Source: Bradyrhizobium tropiciagri
Lineage (GTDB): Bacteria > Pseudomonadota > Alphaproteobacteria > Rhizobiales > Xanthobacteraceae
DNA: 64,000 bases
Direction of reading: 5' to 3'
Assembly (NCBI RefSeq): GCF_018130505.1
Contig: NZ_JAFCKH010000006.1
Location: 248,001-312,000 of the forward strand
Positions 16,152-25,625 of the stretch are shown piece by piece. Below the pieces are notes generated by a model. It searched no databases and was not told where the DNA came from. It saw nothing but the letters and a program-made list of their open reading frames with translations. The translations under genes were made by a program, and so were the position numbers. The first letter of the stretch is position 1, and the number at the start of each line of letters is the position of its first letter.

Positions 16152-17063
16152 TCAGCCCTTGACGATCCGCCGGCAATGCTCCCACGCGGCGTAAATCAAA
16201 TTCTCGCTCGCTTCGGGGGTGCGGAACGCCGAATGCGCCGACAACGTCACGTTCGGGATCTTCGTCAGCGGGTGATCCTTCGGCAGCGGCTCGATGTTGA
16301 AGACGTCGAGGCCGGCATGGCGGATCTGGCCGGATTTCAGCGCATCGATCATCGCCTGCTCGTCGACGATCGCGGCGCGCGCGGTGTTGACCAGGATCAC
16401 GCCGTTCTTCATCTGCGCGATCTTCTCGCGCGTGATCATGCCGCGGGTCTCGTCGTTGAGCAGCAGATGGATCGAAACCACGTCGCTCTTGCCCAGCACG
16501 GTGTCGAGGTCGACAAAATCGACGCCGGGATGGCTTTTCGCCGACCGGTTCCAGGCGATCACCTTCATGCCGCTGCCGAGCGCGATCCGTGCGACTTCGG
16601 CGGCGATGCCGCCGAAGCCGACCAGGCCGAGCGTCTTGCCGGTGAGCTGCATGCCGTCCTCGCGCAGCCAATTGCCGGCGCGCATCTCGCGGTCCATCTG
16701 GGCGATCACGCGTGCCGACGACCACATCAGCGCAATCGCTGACTCCGCGACCGCGGTGTCGCCATAGCCCTTGATCAGGTGCACGGAGATGCCGAGGTCG
16801 GCGAGCTCCTCGGGGTTCATGTAGCTGCGCGCGCCGGTGCCGAGGAACACGACGTGCTTCAGCCCGGTGCACTTCTTTGCAATGTCGGTCGGCAGCGCGG
16901 TGTGGTCGACCACCGCGATCTCGGCGCCGTCGAGCACCGCCGGATAGTCTTCGGGCTTGATGTCGGGATTGCGGTTGATCCGCATCCTGGGATCGCCGGA
17001 TTTCTCCAGTCGCTCCGTGATGACCGCGAGCGACTCATTGGCGTCGACAAACACTGCGCGCAC
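16152..17063 (-). CDS. D-isomer 2-hydroxyacid dehydrogenase, NAD-dependent
   Basis: A 303-residue D-2-hydroxyacid dehydrogenase. The Rossmann motif TLGLVGFGGIAAEVARIALG, an arginine in VNTARAAIVDE, a glutamate in FNIEPLPKDHP and a histidine in LSAHSAFRTPE give the usual Arg-Glu-His set. The best start is GTG 17063, 5 nt after GGAGG; ATG codons at 17075 and 17090 have no ribosome site. It would reduce a 2-oxoacid or oxidise a D-2-hydroxyacid. It is third on the strand after LysR and the M20 hydrolase, separated from the latter by a repeat. Confidence 0.87.
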   Translation of the reverse strand: MRAVFVDANESLAVITERLEKSGDPRMRINRNPDIKPEDYPAVLDGAEIAVVDHTALPTDIAKKCTGLKHVVFLGTGARSYMNPEELADLGISVHLIKGYGDTAVAESAIALMWSSARVIAQMDREMRAGNWLREDGMQLTGKTLGLVGFGGIAAEVARIALGSGMKVIAWNRSAKSHPGVDFVDLDTVLGKSDVVSIHLLLNDETRGMITREKIAQMKNGVILVNTARAAIVDEQAMIDALKSGQIRHAGLDVFNIEPLPKDHPLTKIPNVTLSAHSAFRTPEASENLIYAAWEHCRRIVKG

Positions 17064-17085
17064 GACAACCTCCATTAAAAGAGAA

Positions 17086-17132
17086 AGCATGATCCGGAAA
17101 AGTGGAGACCGGTTTTCCGATCAGATCATGCT
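17086..17132. repeat. Family H palindromic repeat
   Basis: AGCATGATC and GATCATGCT arms enclose GGAAAA and TTTTCC inner arms. This 47-bp element is of a type I recognise as frequent in Bradyrhizobium-like genomes. It lies between the M20 hydrolase and the 2-hydroxyacid dehydrogenase and could attenuate readthrough. Confidence 0.75.
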
Positions 17133-17139
17133 CAATTAA

Positions 17140-18390
17140 TTAGGACGCGACGCCGGCGAGCGCCAGCACCGTGTGCATCAGGACGTTGGCGCCCGCGGCG
17201 CAGTCGGCCTGCGTCGCATCCTCCAGCTCGTTGTGGCTGATGCCGTCCTTGCACGGCACGAACACCATCGCCGCCGGCATCACGGTGTTGAGGTTGCAGG
17301 CATCGTGGCCGGCGCCGGAGGTGATGCGGCGGTGCGAATAGCCGAGCTGCGTTGCCGCGTTCTCGACCGCGTCGACCAGCCTGGGATCGAAATGCGTCGG
17401 CGGCTTGCGCCAGACCAGATCGAGCTGGACCTCGACCTTGCGCCGCGGCGCGATCTCGGCGATCGCCGCGCGCAGGTCGCGGTCGAGCGCATCCATGATC
17501 GCGGCGTCGGCGCTGCGGCAATCCACCGTGAAGGCGATCTCGCCGGGAATGACGTTGCGCGAGGGCGCAGCGATCACGGCCTCGCCGATGGTGCCGACCG
17601 CCTTCGGGCCGTGCTTCCTGGCGATGCTTTCCATCGCCAGCACGATCTCCGACAGCGTCGCCAGCGCGTCGCGGCGCAGCGGCATCGGGGTCGAGCCGGC
17701 ATGGCTCTCGAAGCCGATGATCTTGCCGTCGTACCACAGCACGCCCTGGCCGGAATCGACCACGCCGATGGTCTTGCCTTCGGCCTCCAGGATCGGGCCC
17801 TGCTCGATATGCAGCTCGACGAAGCTGGTGAATTTCTGGCGGCCGACCGGCGCATCACCGCGATAGCCGATCGAGTCCAGCGCCTGCGCGACCGTGACGC
17901 CCTCGGCGTCCTTGCGCGACAAAATGTCGTCGGTGGTGAAGTCACCGACATAGGCGGCGGAGGCCATCATCGCCGGGGCGAAGCGCGAGCCTTCCTCGTT
18001 GGTCCAGTTGCAGATGCAGATCGGCAGCTCGGTCTCGATGCCGGCATCGTTCAGCGTCCGCACCATCTCCAGCGCGGCGAGGGTGCCGAGAATGCCGTCA
18101 TATTTGCCGCCGGTCGGTTGGGTGTCGAGGTGCGAGCCTACGCCGATCGGCGGCTTCGACATGTCCCGGCCTTTCCGCAAGGCGAACATCGAGCCGAGCG
18201 CATCGACATGCACGTCGAGGCCGGCGTCCTCGCAGGCCTTGCGGAACCAGTCGCGCACCTGCTTGTCCTCGGCGCTCAGCGTCAGCCGCCGCACGCCGCC
18301 TTTGGCGGTCGCGCCGAACTGCGCGGTTTCGTGGATGGCGCCCCAGAGGCGGGCGGAATCGATCTGCAGGTTGGTTGCGGCTCGGCTCAT
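17140..18390 (-). CDS. M20-family Zn-dependent amidohydrolase (N-carbamoylase/allantoate hydrolase type)
   Basis: A 416-residue dinuclear-metal amidohydrolase of the HyuC/AllC/beta-ureidopropionase group. Metal ligands are placed at H87 (GSHLDTQPTGG), D98 (GKYDGILG), E132/E133 (NEEGSRFAPAMMAS) and H194 (VELHIEQGP). SGAGHDACNLNTVMP and DGISHNE near the C-terminus are typical of N-carbamoyl-amino-acid hydrolases. It would cleave a carbamoyl or similar amide nitrogen from a small molecule. Its start lies 14 bp downstream of the LysR stop, so the two are cotranscribed, and the divergent arm encodes an importer likely to bring in its substrate. Confidence 0.87.
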   Translation of the reverse strand: MSRAATNLQIDSARLWGAIHETAQFGATAKGGVRRLTLSAEDKQVRDWFRKACEDAGLDVHVDALGSMFALRKGRDMSKPPIGVGSHLDTQPTGGKYDGILGTLAALEMVRTLNDAGIETELPICICNWTNEEGSRFAPAMMASAAYVGDFTTDDILSRKDAEGVTVAQALDSIGYRGDAPVGRQKFTSFVELHIEQGPILEAEGKTIGVVDSGQGVLWYDGKIIGFESHAGSTPMPLRRDALATLSEIVLAMESIARKHGPKAVGTIGEAVIAAPSRNVIPGEIAFTVDCRSADAAIMDALDRDLRAAIAEIAPRRKVEVQLDLVWRKPPTHFDPRLVDAVENAATQLGYSHRRITSGAGHDACNLNTVMPAAMVFVPCKDGISHNELEDATQADCAAGANVLMHTVLALAGVAS

Positions 18391-18404
18391 TGCGGCTCTT
18401 CCCT

Positions 18405-19346
18405 TTACGCGACCGCATTTTCATGACGCGCCGCTCTCGCGCCGTCAACCGTCACGCTCTCCTGCGCGATCTGGCGTGCGAGGTTGGCGACGCGCTCGAT
18501 CGCGACCGCATCGGGGGAGGCAAGCCAGCTCGCGGTGAAGGTGAGGGGCGGCAGCTTGAGGTCGGTGTCGAGCAGTTGCAGGCGTCCGTCGGCAAGCTCG
18601 CTCTCGACGATCGCGGAGGGGATCACCGCGATGCCGAGACCCTCATTGGCCATGTGGATCACGGTCGCGAGCGAGGTCGAGGCGTGCAGGCGGATCGGCG
18701 GCAGGTCGGGCCCGTTGAACAGCGCGCGCACGGTCTCGTAGGGCTGGGTCTTGCGCGGAAAGGTGATGATCGGAAACCGCGCCAGATCCTGCCGCGTCAC
18801 CGGGCCGTCGCCGAGGCCGAGCGCCGGGCTCGCCAGAAAGCCGATCGGGTAATCGCAGAGCACGCGGTTATGCGCGCCGGAGACCGAGACCGGGCCGAGC
18901 ACGAAGGCGAGTTCGATTTCCTGCGCCAGCAGCCGTGCGGTCAGGTTCGGCGTGATGTCGACCTCGATCTCCAGCGACAGGTTGGGATAGACCTCGTTGA
19001 CGCTCTTGACGAGGCGCGGCAGCCAAGTGTGCACGATCGTCTCCGCGACGCCGAGCCGCAGAGCGCCGCGCATCGCCGAGCGGTCGCCGACCTCGGCCAT
19101 CATCTCGGAGCGCAGCCCGATCAGCTTCTCGGCATAGACCATCATCAGCCGGCCGCTCGGTGTCGGCGAAGCCACGCGATGATCGCGGTTCAGGAGCTTG
19201 ACGCCCATCTCGCGCTCGAGCTGGGCGATGCGCTGGGAGATCGCCGGCTGGGTGGTGTTGAGCCGCGCCGCCGCGCCGCGGAAGCTGCCGAGCTTGACGA
19301 CCCACAGGAACGTTTCAATCGAGCGGAAGTCCGTCATTGGAAGCAT
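18405..19346 (-). CDS. LysR family transcriptional regulator
   Basis: A 313-residue LysR regulator. The winged HTH covers residues 5-65 (IETFLWVVKLGSFRGAAARL, then TTQPAISQRIAQLEREMG); the effector-binding domain follows, with RLGVAETIVHTWLPRLVKSV. Starts at 19346 and 19337 are both possible and neither has a strong ribosome site. The gene heads the minus arm and is divergent from the DUF1445 gene. A 23-bp palindrome begins 7 bp upstream of the start, a classical LysR autoregulatory arrangement. The coinducer is probably the transported compound or its product. Confidence 0.9.
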   Translation of the reverse strand: MLPMTDFRSIETFLWVVKLGSFRGAAARLNTTQPAISQRIAQLEREMGVKLLNRDHRVASPTPSGRLMMVYAEKLIGLRSEMMAEVGDRSAMRGALRLGVAETIVHTWLPRLVKSVNEVYPNLSLEIEVDITPNLTARLLAQEIELAFVLGPVSVSGAHNRVLCDYPIGFLASPALGLGDGPVTRQDLARFPIITFPRKTQPYETVRALFNGPDLPPIRLHASTSLATVIHMANEGLGIAVIPSAIVESELADGRLQLLDTDLKLPPLTFTASWLASPDAVAIERVANLARQIAQESVTVDGARAARHENAVA

Positions 19347-19352
19347 TTTCCG

Positions 19353-19375
19353 ATCGATAAATCGTGTTTATCGAT
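19353..19375. promoter_or_regulatory. LysR-type operator palindrome
   Basis: Perfect 9-bp arms ATCGATAAA and TTTATCGAT with the 5-nt spacer TCGTG, containing a T-N11-A pattern. It abuts the -35 of the candidate plus-strand promoter, centred about 49 bp before the expected transcription start, which is the usual LysR activation position. Confidence 0.65.
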
Positions 19376-19376
19376 T

Positions 19377-19405
19377 TTGATTAGAAAGGACGATTAGACA
19401 TTATA
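19377..19405 (+). promoter_or_regulatory. Candidate promoter for DUF1445-ABC operon
   Basis: TTGATT (19377-19382) is followed after 17 bp by ATTATA (19400-19405), in an unusually AT-rich stretch. The predicted start near 19412 would leave a leader of about 45 nt before ATG 19457. Confidence 0.45.
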
Positions 19406-19456
19406 TCACGCGTGGTGTTGGTTTGTCCTTGTCGAGATTATGGGCAGGAGGCTCCC

Positions 19457-20266
19457 ATGACTGTTTTTGCGGCAGTGCAGCAAGGGGACCCGGTGCTTGC
19501 GAGCGCCGAAGCGCGACGCGCCTTCCGCCACGGCATGGCCGAGACCACGGCCGGCGTCGCCAACGGTTTCGTCCAGGGCAATCTCGCGATCCTGCCCGAG
19601 AAGCTCGCCGGCGCCTTCCACCGCTTCTGCCAGCTCAATCCGAAGCCGTGCCCGATCATCGGCATGTCCGATGTCGGCGATCCGCGCATCCCCGCGCTCG
19701 GTCTCGACCTCGACATCCGCACCGACGTGCCGCGCTACCGCGTCTGGCGCGACGGCGAGGTGGTGGACGAGCCGGCCGACATCACGAAATACTGGCGCGA
19801 CGATCTCGTCACCTTCGTGCTCGGCTGCTCCTACTCGTTCGAGGAGGCGCTGCTGGAGGACGGGCTGCCGATCCGTCACATCGAACGCAACCTGCGTGTG
19901 CCAATGTACCGCACCAACATCGCGTGCAGCCCGTCCGGGCCGTTCGTGGGGCCGATGACGGTATCGATGCGTCCCTTCAAGCCGGCGGATGCGATCCGCG
20001 CGGTGCAGATCACCTCGCGCTTCCCGTCGGTGCACGGCGCGCCGGTTCATCTCGGCCATCCGCATCTGATCGGGATCGAGGATATCGCCAAGCCCGATTA
20101 CGGCGATCCGGTGCCGGTCGGCGATGACGAGATCCCGGTGTTCTGGGCCTGTGGAGTGACGCCGCAATCGGTGATCGCAGCTGCGAAGCTGCCGTTCGCG
20201 ATCACGCATTCGCCGGGCCTGATGCTCGTCACCGATCTCAGGAATAAGGCGCTCGCTGTGCTCTGA
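19457..20266 (+). CDS. DUF1445 family (D-glutamate cyclase-like/putative hydro-lyase)
   Basis: A 269-residue protein of the YcsI/DUF1445 family, whose members are annotated as putative hydro-lyases and related to D-glutamate cyclase. Family features visible are [20 protein letters not shown] near the N-terminus, [16 protein letters not shown] in the middle, [20 protein letters not shown], and [20 protein letters not shown] towards the end. The ATG at 19457 has CAGGAGG 5 nt upstream. It is first in the plus arm, before the importer genes, and divergent from LysR. With the N-carbamoylase across the promoter it may act on a cyclic or dehydratable amino acid derivative; that is inference. Confidence 0.85.
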   Translation: MTVFAAVQQGDPVLASAEARRAFRHGMAETTAGVANGFVQGNLAILPEKLAGAFHRFCQLNPKPCPIIGMSDVGDPRIPALGLDLDIRTDVPRYRVWRDGEVVDEPADITKYWRDDLVTFVLGCSYSFEEALLEDGLPIRHIERNLRVPMYRTNIACSPSGPFVGPMTVSMRPFKPADAIRAVQITSRFPSVHGAPVHLGHPHLIGIEDIAKPDYGDPVPVGDDEIPVFWACGVTPQSVIAAAKLPFAITHSPGLMLVTDLRNKALAVL

Positions 20267-20318
20267 ATAGGCAATTCGTGCAATTCATTCGGGCTTTACT
20301 GCGCGCTACAAGCGTTTC

Positions 20319-20327
20319 ATCGATAAA
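20319..20327. promoter_or_regulatory. Second ATCGATAAA half-site upstream of importer genes
   Basis: The nine bases ATCGATAAA, identical to one arm of the LysR palindrome at 19353-19375, recur in TTTCATCGATAAAAAC, 26 bp before the binding-protein start. The second arm is degenerate. It may be a second site for the same regulator. Confidence 0.4.
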
Positions 20328-20353
20328 AACAAACTGACCAAGGGGAATTTCGC

Positions 20354-21601
20354 ATGACGATCTCTCGCCGCAACGTGTTGCTGGGTGCCACAGCCGCCGC
20401 CGCGCTCGGTCCGATGGCCGCACGCGCGCAGACCAGTGAAGTGGCCATCGGCGTGATCTATCCGCTGTCCGGTGCCAGCGCCCAGATCGGCGTCGACGCG
20501 CAGCGCGCGTTCGAGACCGCGGCCGATATCATCAACAAGAACTATGATTTCGCGTTGCCGCTCGCCAAGGGCGAGGGCTTGCCCGGCCTCGGCGGCGCCA
20601 AGGTCAAGCTGGTGTTCGCCGACCACCAGGCCGATCCGCAGAAGGGTCGCGCCGAAGCCGAGCGCCTGATCACCCAGGACAAGGTCTGCGCCGTGATCGG
20701 CACCTATCAGAGCGCGGTCGCCGTCACCGTCAGCCAGATCTGCGAGCGCTACGGCGTGCCGTTCCTGTCGGCCGACAATTCCTCGCCGAGCCTGCATCGC
20801 CGCGGCCTGAAGTTCTATTTCCGCGCCTCGCCGCATGACGAGATGTTCTCGACCGCGATGTTCGACTTCTTCGACGTGATGAAGAAGAAGGGCCAGAAGA
20901 TCGAGACGCTGGCGCTGTTCCACGAGGACACCATCTTCGGCACCGATTCGGCGAACGCGCAGACCAAGCTCGCCAATGAGCGCGGCTACAAGATCGTGTC
21001 CGACATCAAGTATCGCGCCAACTCGCCGTCGCTCACCGCCGAGGTGCAGCAGCTCAAGGCCGCCAATGCCGACGTGCTGATGCCGTCGAGCTACACCACC
21101 GACGCGATCCTGCTGGTCAAGACCATGGCCGAACTCGGCTACAAGCCGAAGAATATCATGGCGCAGGACGCCGGTTTCTCCGAGAAGGCGACCTATGACG
21201 CGGTCGGCGACAAGCTCGAGGGCGTGATCTCGCGCGGCAGCTTCTCGCTTGACCTCGCGCAGAAGCGGCCGATGGTCGGTCTCATCAACGAGATGTACCG
21301 CGCCAAGTCCGGCAAGGACTTCAACGACTATTCGTCGCGCCAGTTCATGGGCCTGATCGTGATGGCCGACGCCATCAACCGCGCCAAGTCGACCGAGGGC
21401 GACAAGATCCGCGAGGCGCTGGTCGCCACCGACATGCCGGGCGATACGACGATCATGCCGTGGAAGCGCGTCAAGTTCGACGAGATGGGGCAGAACAACT
21501 TCGCCGATCCGGTGCTGCTGCAATACGCCGCGAAGAACTTCGTGACCATCTTCCCGGAGCAGGTCGCCGTCTCCGAGGCGATCTGGCCGATGAACAAGTA
21601 A
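20354..21601 (+). CDS. ABC transporter substrate-binding protein, Tat-type signal
   Basis: A 415-residue Peripla_BP_6 protein. The N-terminus MTISRRNVLLGATAAAALGP has a twin-arginine motif and hydrophobic stretch ending AARAQ, so export by Tat is likely. The mature protein starts VAIGVIYPLSGASAQIGVDA and contains GGAKVKLVFADHQADPQKG. AAGGGG lies upstream of the ATG. The gene is followed by two permeases and two ATPases, making a complete LivJHMGF-type importer, so this one is not an orphan. By position, the ligand should be a substrate of the DUF1445, N-carbamoylase and dehydrogenase enzymes. Confidence 0.9.
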   Translation: MTISRRNVLLGATAAAALGPMAARAQTSEVAIGVIYPLSGASAQIGVDAQRAFETAADIINKNYDFALPLAKGEGLPGLGGAKVKLVFADHQADPQKGRAEAERLITQDKVCAVIGTYQSAVAVTVSQICERYGVPFLSADNSSPSLHRRGLKFYFRASPHDEMFSTAMFDFFDVMKKKGQKIETLALFHEDTIFGTDSANAQTKLANERGYKIVSDIKYRANSPSLTAEVQQLKAANADVLMPSSYTTDAILLVKTMAELGYKPKNIMAQDAGFSEKATYDAVGDKLEGVISRGSFSLDLAQKRPMVGLINEMYRAKSGKDFNDYSSRQFMGLIVMADAINRAKSTEGDKIREALVATDMPGDTTIMPWKRVKFDEMGQNNFADPVLLQYAAKNFVTIFPEQVAVSEAIWPMNK

Positions 21602-21632
21602 TCGGTCGGACCTAACGAAGGGGCAGACGGCG

Positions 21633-22510
<878 letters not shown>

Positions 22511-22511
<1 letters not shown>

Positions 22512-23488
22512 TGGATAGCCATTTCGCCCAACGCCGCCGGCGTGACCTGATCATGGCCGGCTGCTTCACCGTGTTGGCCGCGCTGGCGCCGCTGTTCGTC
22601 AAGGACGTCTACGTCCAGAACATCATGGTGCTGACGCTGATGTACGCGGCGCTGTCGCAGAGCTGGAACATCCTGTCCGGCTATTGCGGACAGATCTCGC
22701 TCGGCCATGCGCTGTATTTCGGGTTAGGGGCCTACACCACGGCGCTGCTGTTCACCAAGTTCGGCGTGCTGCCGTGGTTCGGCATGCTGGCCGGCGGGGC
22801 GATCTCGGCAGTGATCGCGATGGCGCTCGGCTATCCCTGCTTCCGCCTGCGCGGCCACTACTTCGTGATCGCGACTATCGTGATCGCCGAGATCGCGCTG
22901 CTGTTGATCCAGAACTGGGATTGGGCCGGCGCTGCGCTCGGCATCGACATCCCGGTGCGCGGCGACAGCTGGCTGAAATTCCAGTTCACCCGCTCGAAAC
23001 TGCCTTACTTCTATTTCGCGCTGGCGCTGGCCTGCGTCGCCTGGTTCGTCACCTGGTGGCTGGAAGACTCCAAATGGGGCTTCTGGTGGCGCGCAGTGAA
23101 GGACAATCCCGACGCTGCCGAAAGCCTCGGCGTCGTCGTGTTCAATTCCAAGATGGGCGCGGCCGCGGTCTCCGCCTTCCTGGTCGCCGTCGGCGGCAGC
23201 TTCTACGCCCAGTTCGTCTCCTATATCGACCCCGAAAGCGTGATGGGCTTCCAGTTCTCGCTGCTGATGGCGCTCCCCGCGGTGCTCGGCGGCATCGGCA
23301 CGCTGTGGGGCCCGGTGCTCGGCGCCGTGATCCTGATCCCGCTCACCGAGCTGACGCGCTCCTTCGTCGGCGGTTCCGGCCGCGGCGTCGACCTGATCGT
23401 CTACGGCGCGCTGATCGTCGCGATTTCGCTGGCGTTGCCGCGCGGCCTGGTCAGCGTGTTCTCGCTGCGCAAGGGGGCGGCGCGATGA
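22511..23488 (+). CDS. Branched-chain-type ABC permease (LivM family)
   Basis: A 325-residue permease of the LivM family, about ten hydrophobic segments. LSGYCGQISLGHALYFGLGAY is the typical LivM segment with the conserved G-QISLGHA; WWRAVKDNPDAAESLGV is the cytoplasmic loop that contacts the ATPase. The ATG at 22511 overlaps the LivH-like stop (TGATG); a GTG one codon earlier is also possible. It would pair with the LivH-like protein to form the pore. Confidence 0.92.
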
Positions 23489-24231
23489 CGGCTCCTCTCG
23501 AAACCCCGCTGCTGGAAACCCGTGGCGTCTGGCAGCGCTTCGGCGGCCTCGTCGCCAACAGCGATGTCTCGATCTCGGTCGGTCGCGGCGAGATCGTCGG
23601 CCTGATCGGCCCGAACGGCGCTGGTAAGTCGACGTTGTTCAACCTGATCGCCGGCGTGCTGCCGCCGACGCAAGGCTCGATCATTTTCGACGGCGAGGAC
23701 GTGACAAAGCTGCCGGCGGCCGAGCGCTGCCAGCGCGGCGTCGGGCGCACCTTCCAGGTCGTGAAGAGCTTCGAGACCATGACGGTGATCGACAACGTCA
23801 TCGTCGGCGCGCTGATCCGCAACACCAAGATGCGGATCGCGCGGCAAAAGGCCTATGAGGTGCTGGAATTCTGCGGCCTTGCCGCGCGCGCCGAGAAGCT
23901 CGCCGCGGACCTCGTGCCGTCGGAGAAGCGCCGGCTCGAAGTCGCGCGTGCACTGGCGACCGAGCCGAAGCTTCTGCTGCTCGACGAGGTGCTGACCGGC
24001 CTGACGCCGGTCGAGGCGCAGACCGGTGTCGAGCTGGTGCGCAAGGTGCGCGCCACCGGCATCACCGTGCTGATGGTCGAGCACGTCATGGAGATCGTGA
24101 TGCCGCTGGTCGACCGCGCCATCGTGCTCAATCTCGGCAAGGTGCTGGTCGAGGGCAAACCTACTGAGGTCGTTCGCAATCCGGAAGTCATCACTGCCTA
24201 TCTCGGGGATCGTCATGCTGTCGGTGCGTGA
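23485..24231 (+). CDS. ABC transporter ATP-binding protein (LivG family)
   Basis: A 248-residue ATPase with Walker A GPNGAGKST (about residues 42-50) and Walker B LLLLDEV. The ABC signature is degenerate: where LSGGQ is expected it reads LVPSEKRRLEVARALA, and LDEVLTGL replaces LDEPxxG. This pattern recurs in a known group of LivG-like ATPases, so it does not by itself mean inactivity. The ATG overlaps the permease stop (ATGA). It would energise uptake together with the LivF-like partner. Confidence 0.9.
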   Translation: MTAPLETPLLETRGVWQRFGGLVANSDVSISVGRGEIVGLIGPNGAGKSTLFNLIAGVLPPTQGSIIFDGEDVTKLPAAERCQRGVGRTFQVVKSFETMTVIDNVIVGALIRNTKMRIARQKAYEVLEFCGLAARAEKLAADLVPSEKRRLEVARALATEPKLLLLDEVLTGLTPVEAQTGVELVRKVRATGITVLMVEHVMEIVMPLVDRAIVLNLGKVLVEGKPTEVVRNPEVITAYLGDRHAVGA

Positions 24232-24919
24232 AGTCACCACCGCCTATCAGGGCCTGGTCGCGATCTCGGCGGTGTCGATCGACGTCACCAAGGGCGAGAT
24301 CGTCTGCGTCGCCGGCGCCAACGGCGCGGGCAAGTCGACGCTCTTGAAATCGATCGCCGGCGCCGAGCGGCCGCGCTCGGGCACCGTCACCTTCGACGGC
24401 AAGCGCATCGACGGCCAGCCGCAGCACGTCATCACATCAGGCGGCATCGCCTTCGTGCCGGAGAACCGCCGGCTGTTTCCGCGGCTCTCGGTGCGCGACA
24501 ACCTCCGCCTCGGCAGCTACCTCTATCGCAGCCAGTCCGACCGCGACGCGCCGCTCGATCTGGTGTTCAAGCTGTTCCCGCGGCTCGGCGAGCGGCTCGA
24601 CCAGCGCGCCGAGACGCTGTCCGGCGGCGAGCAGCAGATGCTGGCGATCGGCCGCGCCCTGATGACCCGGCCGCGCCTGTTGATGCTCGACGAGCCGTCG
24701 CAGGGCATCATGCCGAAGCTGGTCGACGAGATCTTCCAGGCGGTGAAGCGCATCCGCGACGCCGGCATGACGGTGCTGATCGTCGAGCAGCGCATGGCCG
24801 AATGCCTCGAGATCGCCGACCGCGCCTACATCCTGCAGACCGGCCGCGTGCTGATGCAGGGCACCGCGGCCGAGATCAGCGGCAATCCCGACGTCCGCAA
24901 GGCGTATCTGGGGCTGTAG
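24215..24919 (+). CDS. ABC transporter ATP-binding protein (LivF family)
   Basis: A 234-residue ATPase with Walker A GANGAGKST, intact signature LSGGEQQMLAIGRALM and Walker B LLMLDEPSQG. FVPENRRLFPRLSVRDNLRL is the usual LivF Q-loop region. It overlaps the LivG-like gene by 17 nt and is last in the importer operon. Because the partner has a weak signature, this subunit probably supplies the better ATPase site of the heterodimer. Confidence 0.92.
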   Translation: MLSVREVTTAYQGLVAISAVSIDVTKGEIVCVAGANGAGKSTLLKSIAGAERPRSGTVTFDGKRIDGQPQHVITSGGIAFVPENRRLFPRLSVRDNLRLGSYLYRSQSDRDAPLDLVFKLFPRLGERLDQRAETLSGGEQQMLAIGRALMTRPRLLMLDEPSQGIMPKLVDEIFQAVKRIRDAGMTVLIVEQRMAECLEIADRAYILQTGRVLMQGTAAEISGNPDVRKAYLGL

Positions 24920-24947
24920 TTTCTACGATGCCTCCACGCATTCCGGT

Positions 24948-25069
24948 GTCGTCCCGGCGAAGGCCGGGACCCATAACCACCGAAGGATCTTGTTGCGTAA
25001 TGCTGGGGCCACAGCTCGTTCCAACAACTTGACCCTGTGGTTATGGGTCCCGGCCTTCGCCGGGACGAC
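24948..25069. repeat. Family B palindromic repeat, copy 2
   Basis: Outer arms GTCGTCCCGGCGAAGGCC and GGCCTTCGCCGGGACGAC with CCATAACC/GGTTATGG inside. The interior matches the reverse complement of the 10598 copy closely (for example GGCCACAGCTCGTT). It occupies much of the 383-bp gap after the importer operon; no gene is apparent in the rest. Confidence 0.85.
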
Positions 25070-25206
25070 CCATGGGAGATGCCAAAATCCGTCTGTGACG
25101 GTGCCCTGGATCGTCCCGGACGAGGGCTATCCAGAACCCATTACCACCGCGATCTACTTTGCATGGGGTTGATCCACGCGTTTCGTGCCGCAACCATGTG
25201 CCGGGG

Positions 25207-25236
25207 CAATGGGTCCTGGCTTCCGCCAGGACGACG
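25207..25236. repeat. Decayed half of a family B repeat
   Basis: ATGGGTCCTGGCTTCCGCCA, continuing GGACGACG, matches the right end of family B elements with several substitutions. The left end is not recognisable, so this is probably a relic. Confidence 0.55.
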
Positions 25237-25302
25237 ATGCGGGAAGAGCGACTTGCCCGTCGTGGCTTCGAGTGACGGCGGAGGCGATGTCTGAGGGCAG
25301 CC

Positions 25303-25578
25303 CTACTTGCTCGGCTCGATTTTTTCGACCTTGGCGGCGAGGTCGGGCACGCGTCTGACGCGGTAGGTCGCGTTGCTGCAGGTCAGCGTCCAGGCCTCGT
25401 CGTCGGGCTTGGAGAGCTTGTCGTCCCGTTCGGCCTTGAGCGGCTTGTCGCAGGCGTAGCCCTGCGAGCGCAACTGAATCGCCAGCAGGTCCGGCAAGGT
25501 CTCATCGGCCCGGGCGGTCGATCCGGTCAGGCCGCCGCCGACGAGAACCACGAATGCCAATCCCATCAAGCGCATCAT
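25303..25578 (-). CDS. Small exported protein of unknown function
   Basis: A 91-residue protein with a clear signal peptide (MMRLMGLAFVVLVGGG, cleavage after about TARA) and a short mature domain containing two cysteines (YACDKP and LTCSN) that could form a disulfide. The ATG at 25578 has GGAGG 5 nt upstream. It is transcribed in the same direction as otnC, whose stop lies 47 bp upstream of this start, but no functional link is evident. I do not recognise the family. Confidence 0.7.
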   Translation of the reverse strand: MMRLMGLAFVVLVGGGLTGSTARADETLPDLLAIQLRSQGYACDKPLKAERDDKLSKPDDEAWTLTCSNATYRVRRVPDLAAKVEKIEPSK

Positions 25579-25625
25579 GACTGTCCTCCGCATGGCTATC
25601 CTCTGCTTTATCCAGTGAGAATGAT

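Noticed and set aside
20271-20288. Direct repeat GCAATTC-GT-GCAATTC upstream of the importer binding protein
   Set aside because: Short and without a matching second location; not enough to call a site.
22684-23484. Open frame extending the LivG-like ATPase upstream through the LivM-like permease
   Set aside because: The extension is an out-of-frame arginine-rich reading of the permease; the ATPase begins at the ATGA overlap at 23485.
23485-24231. Degenerate ABC signature in the LivG-like ATPase as a sign of inactivation
   Set aside because: The same LPxxxRKRLE...LDEV pattern is familiar in a subgroup of branched-chain-type ATPases, and the Walker motifs and operon are intact.
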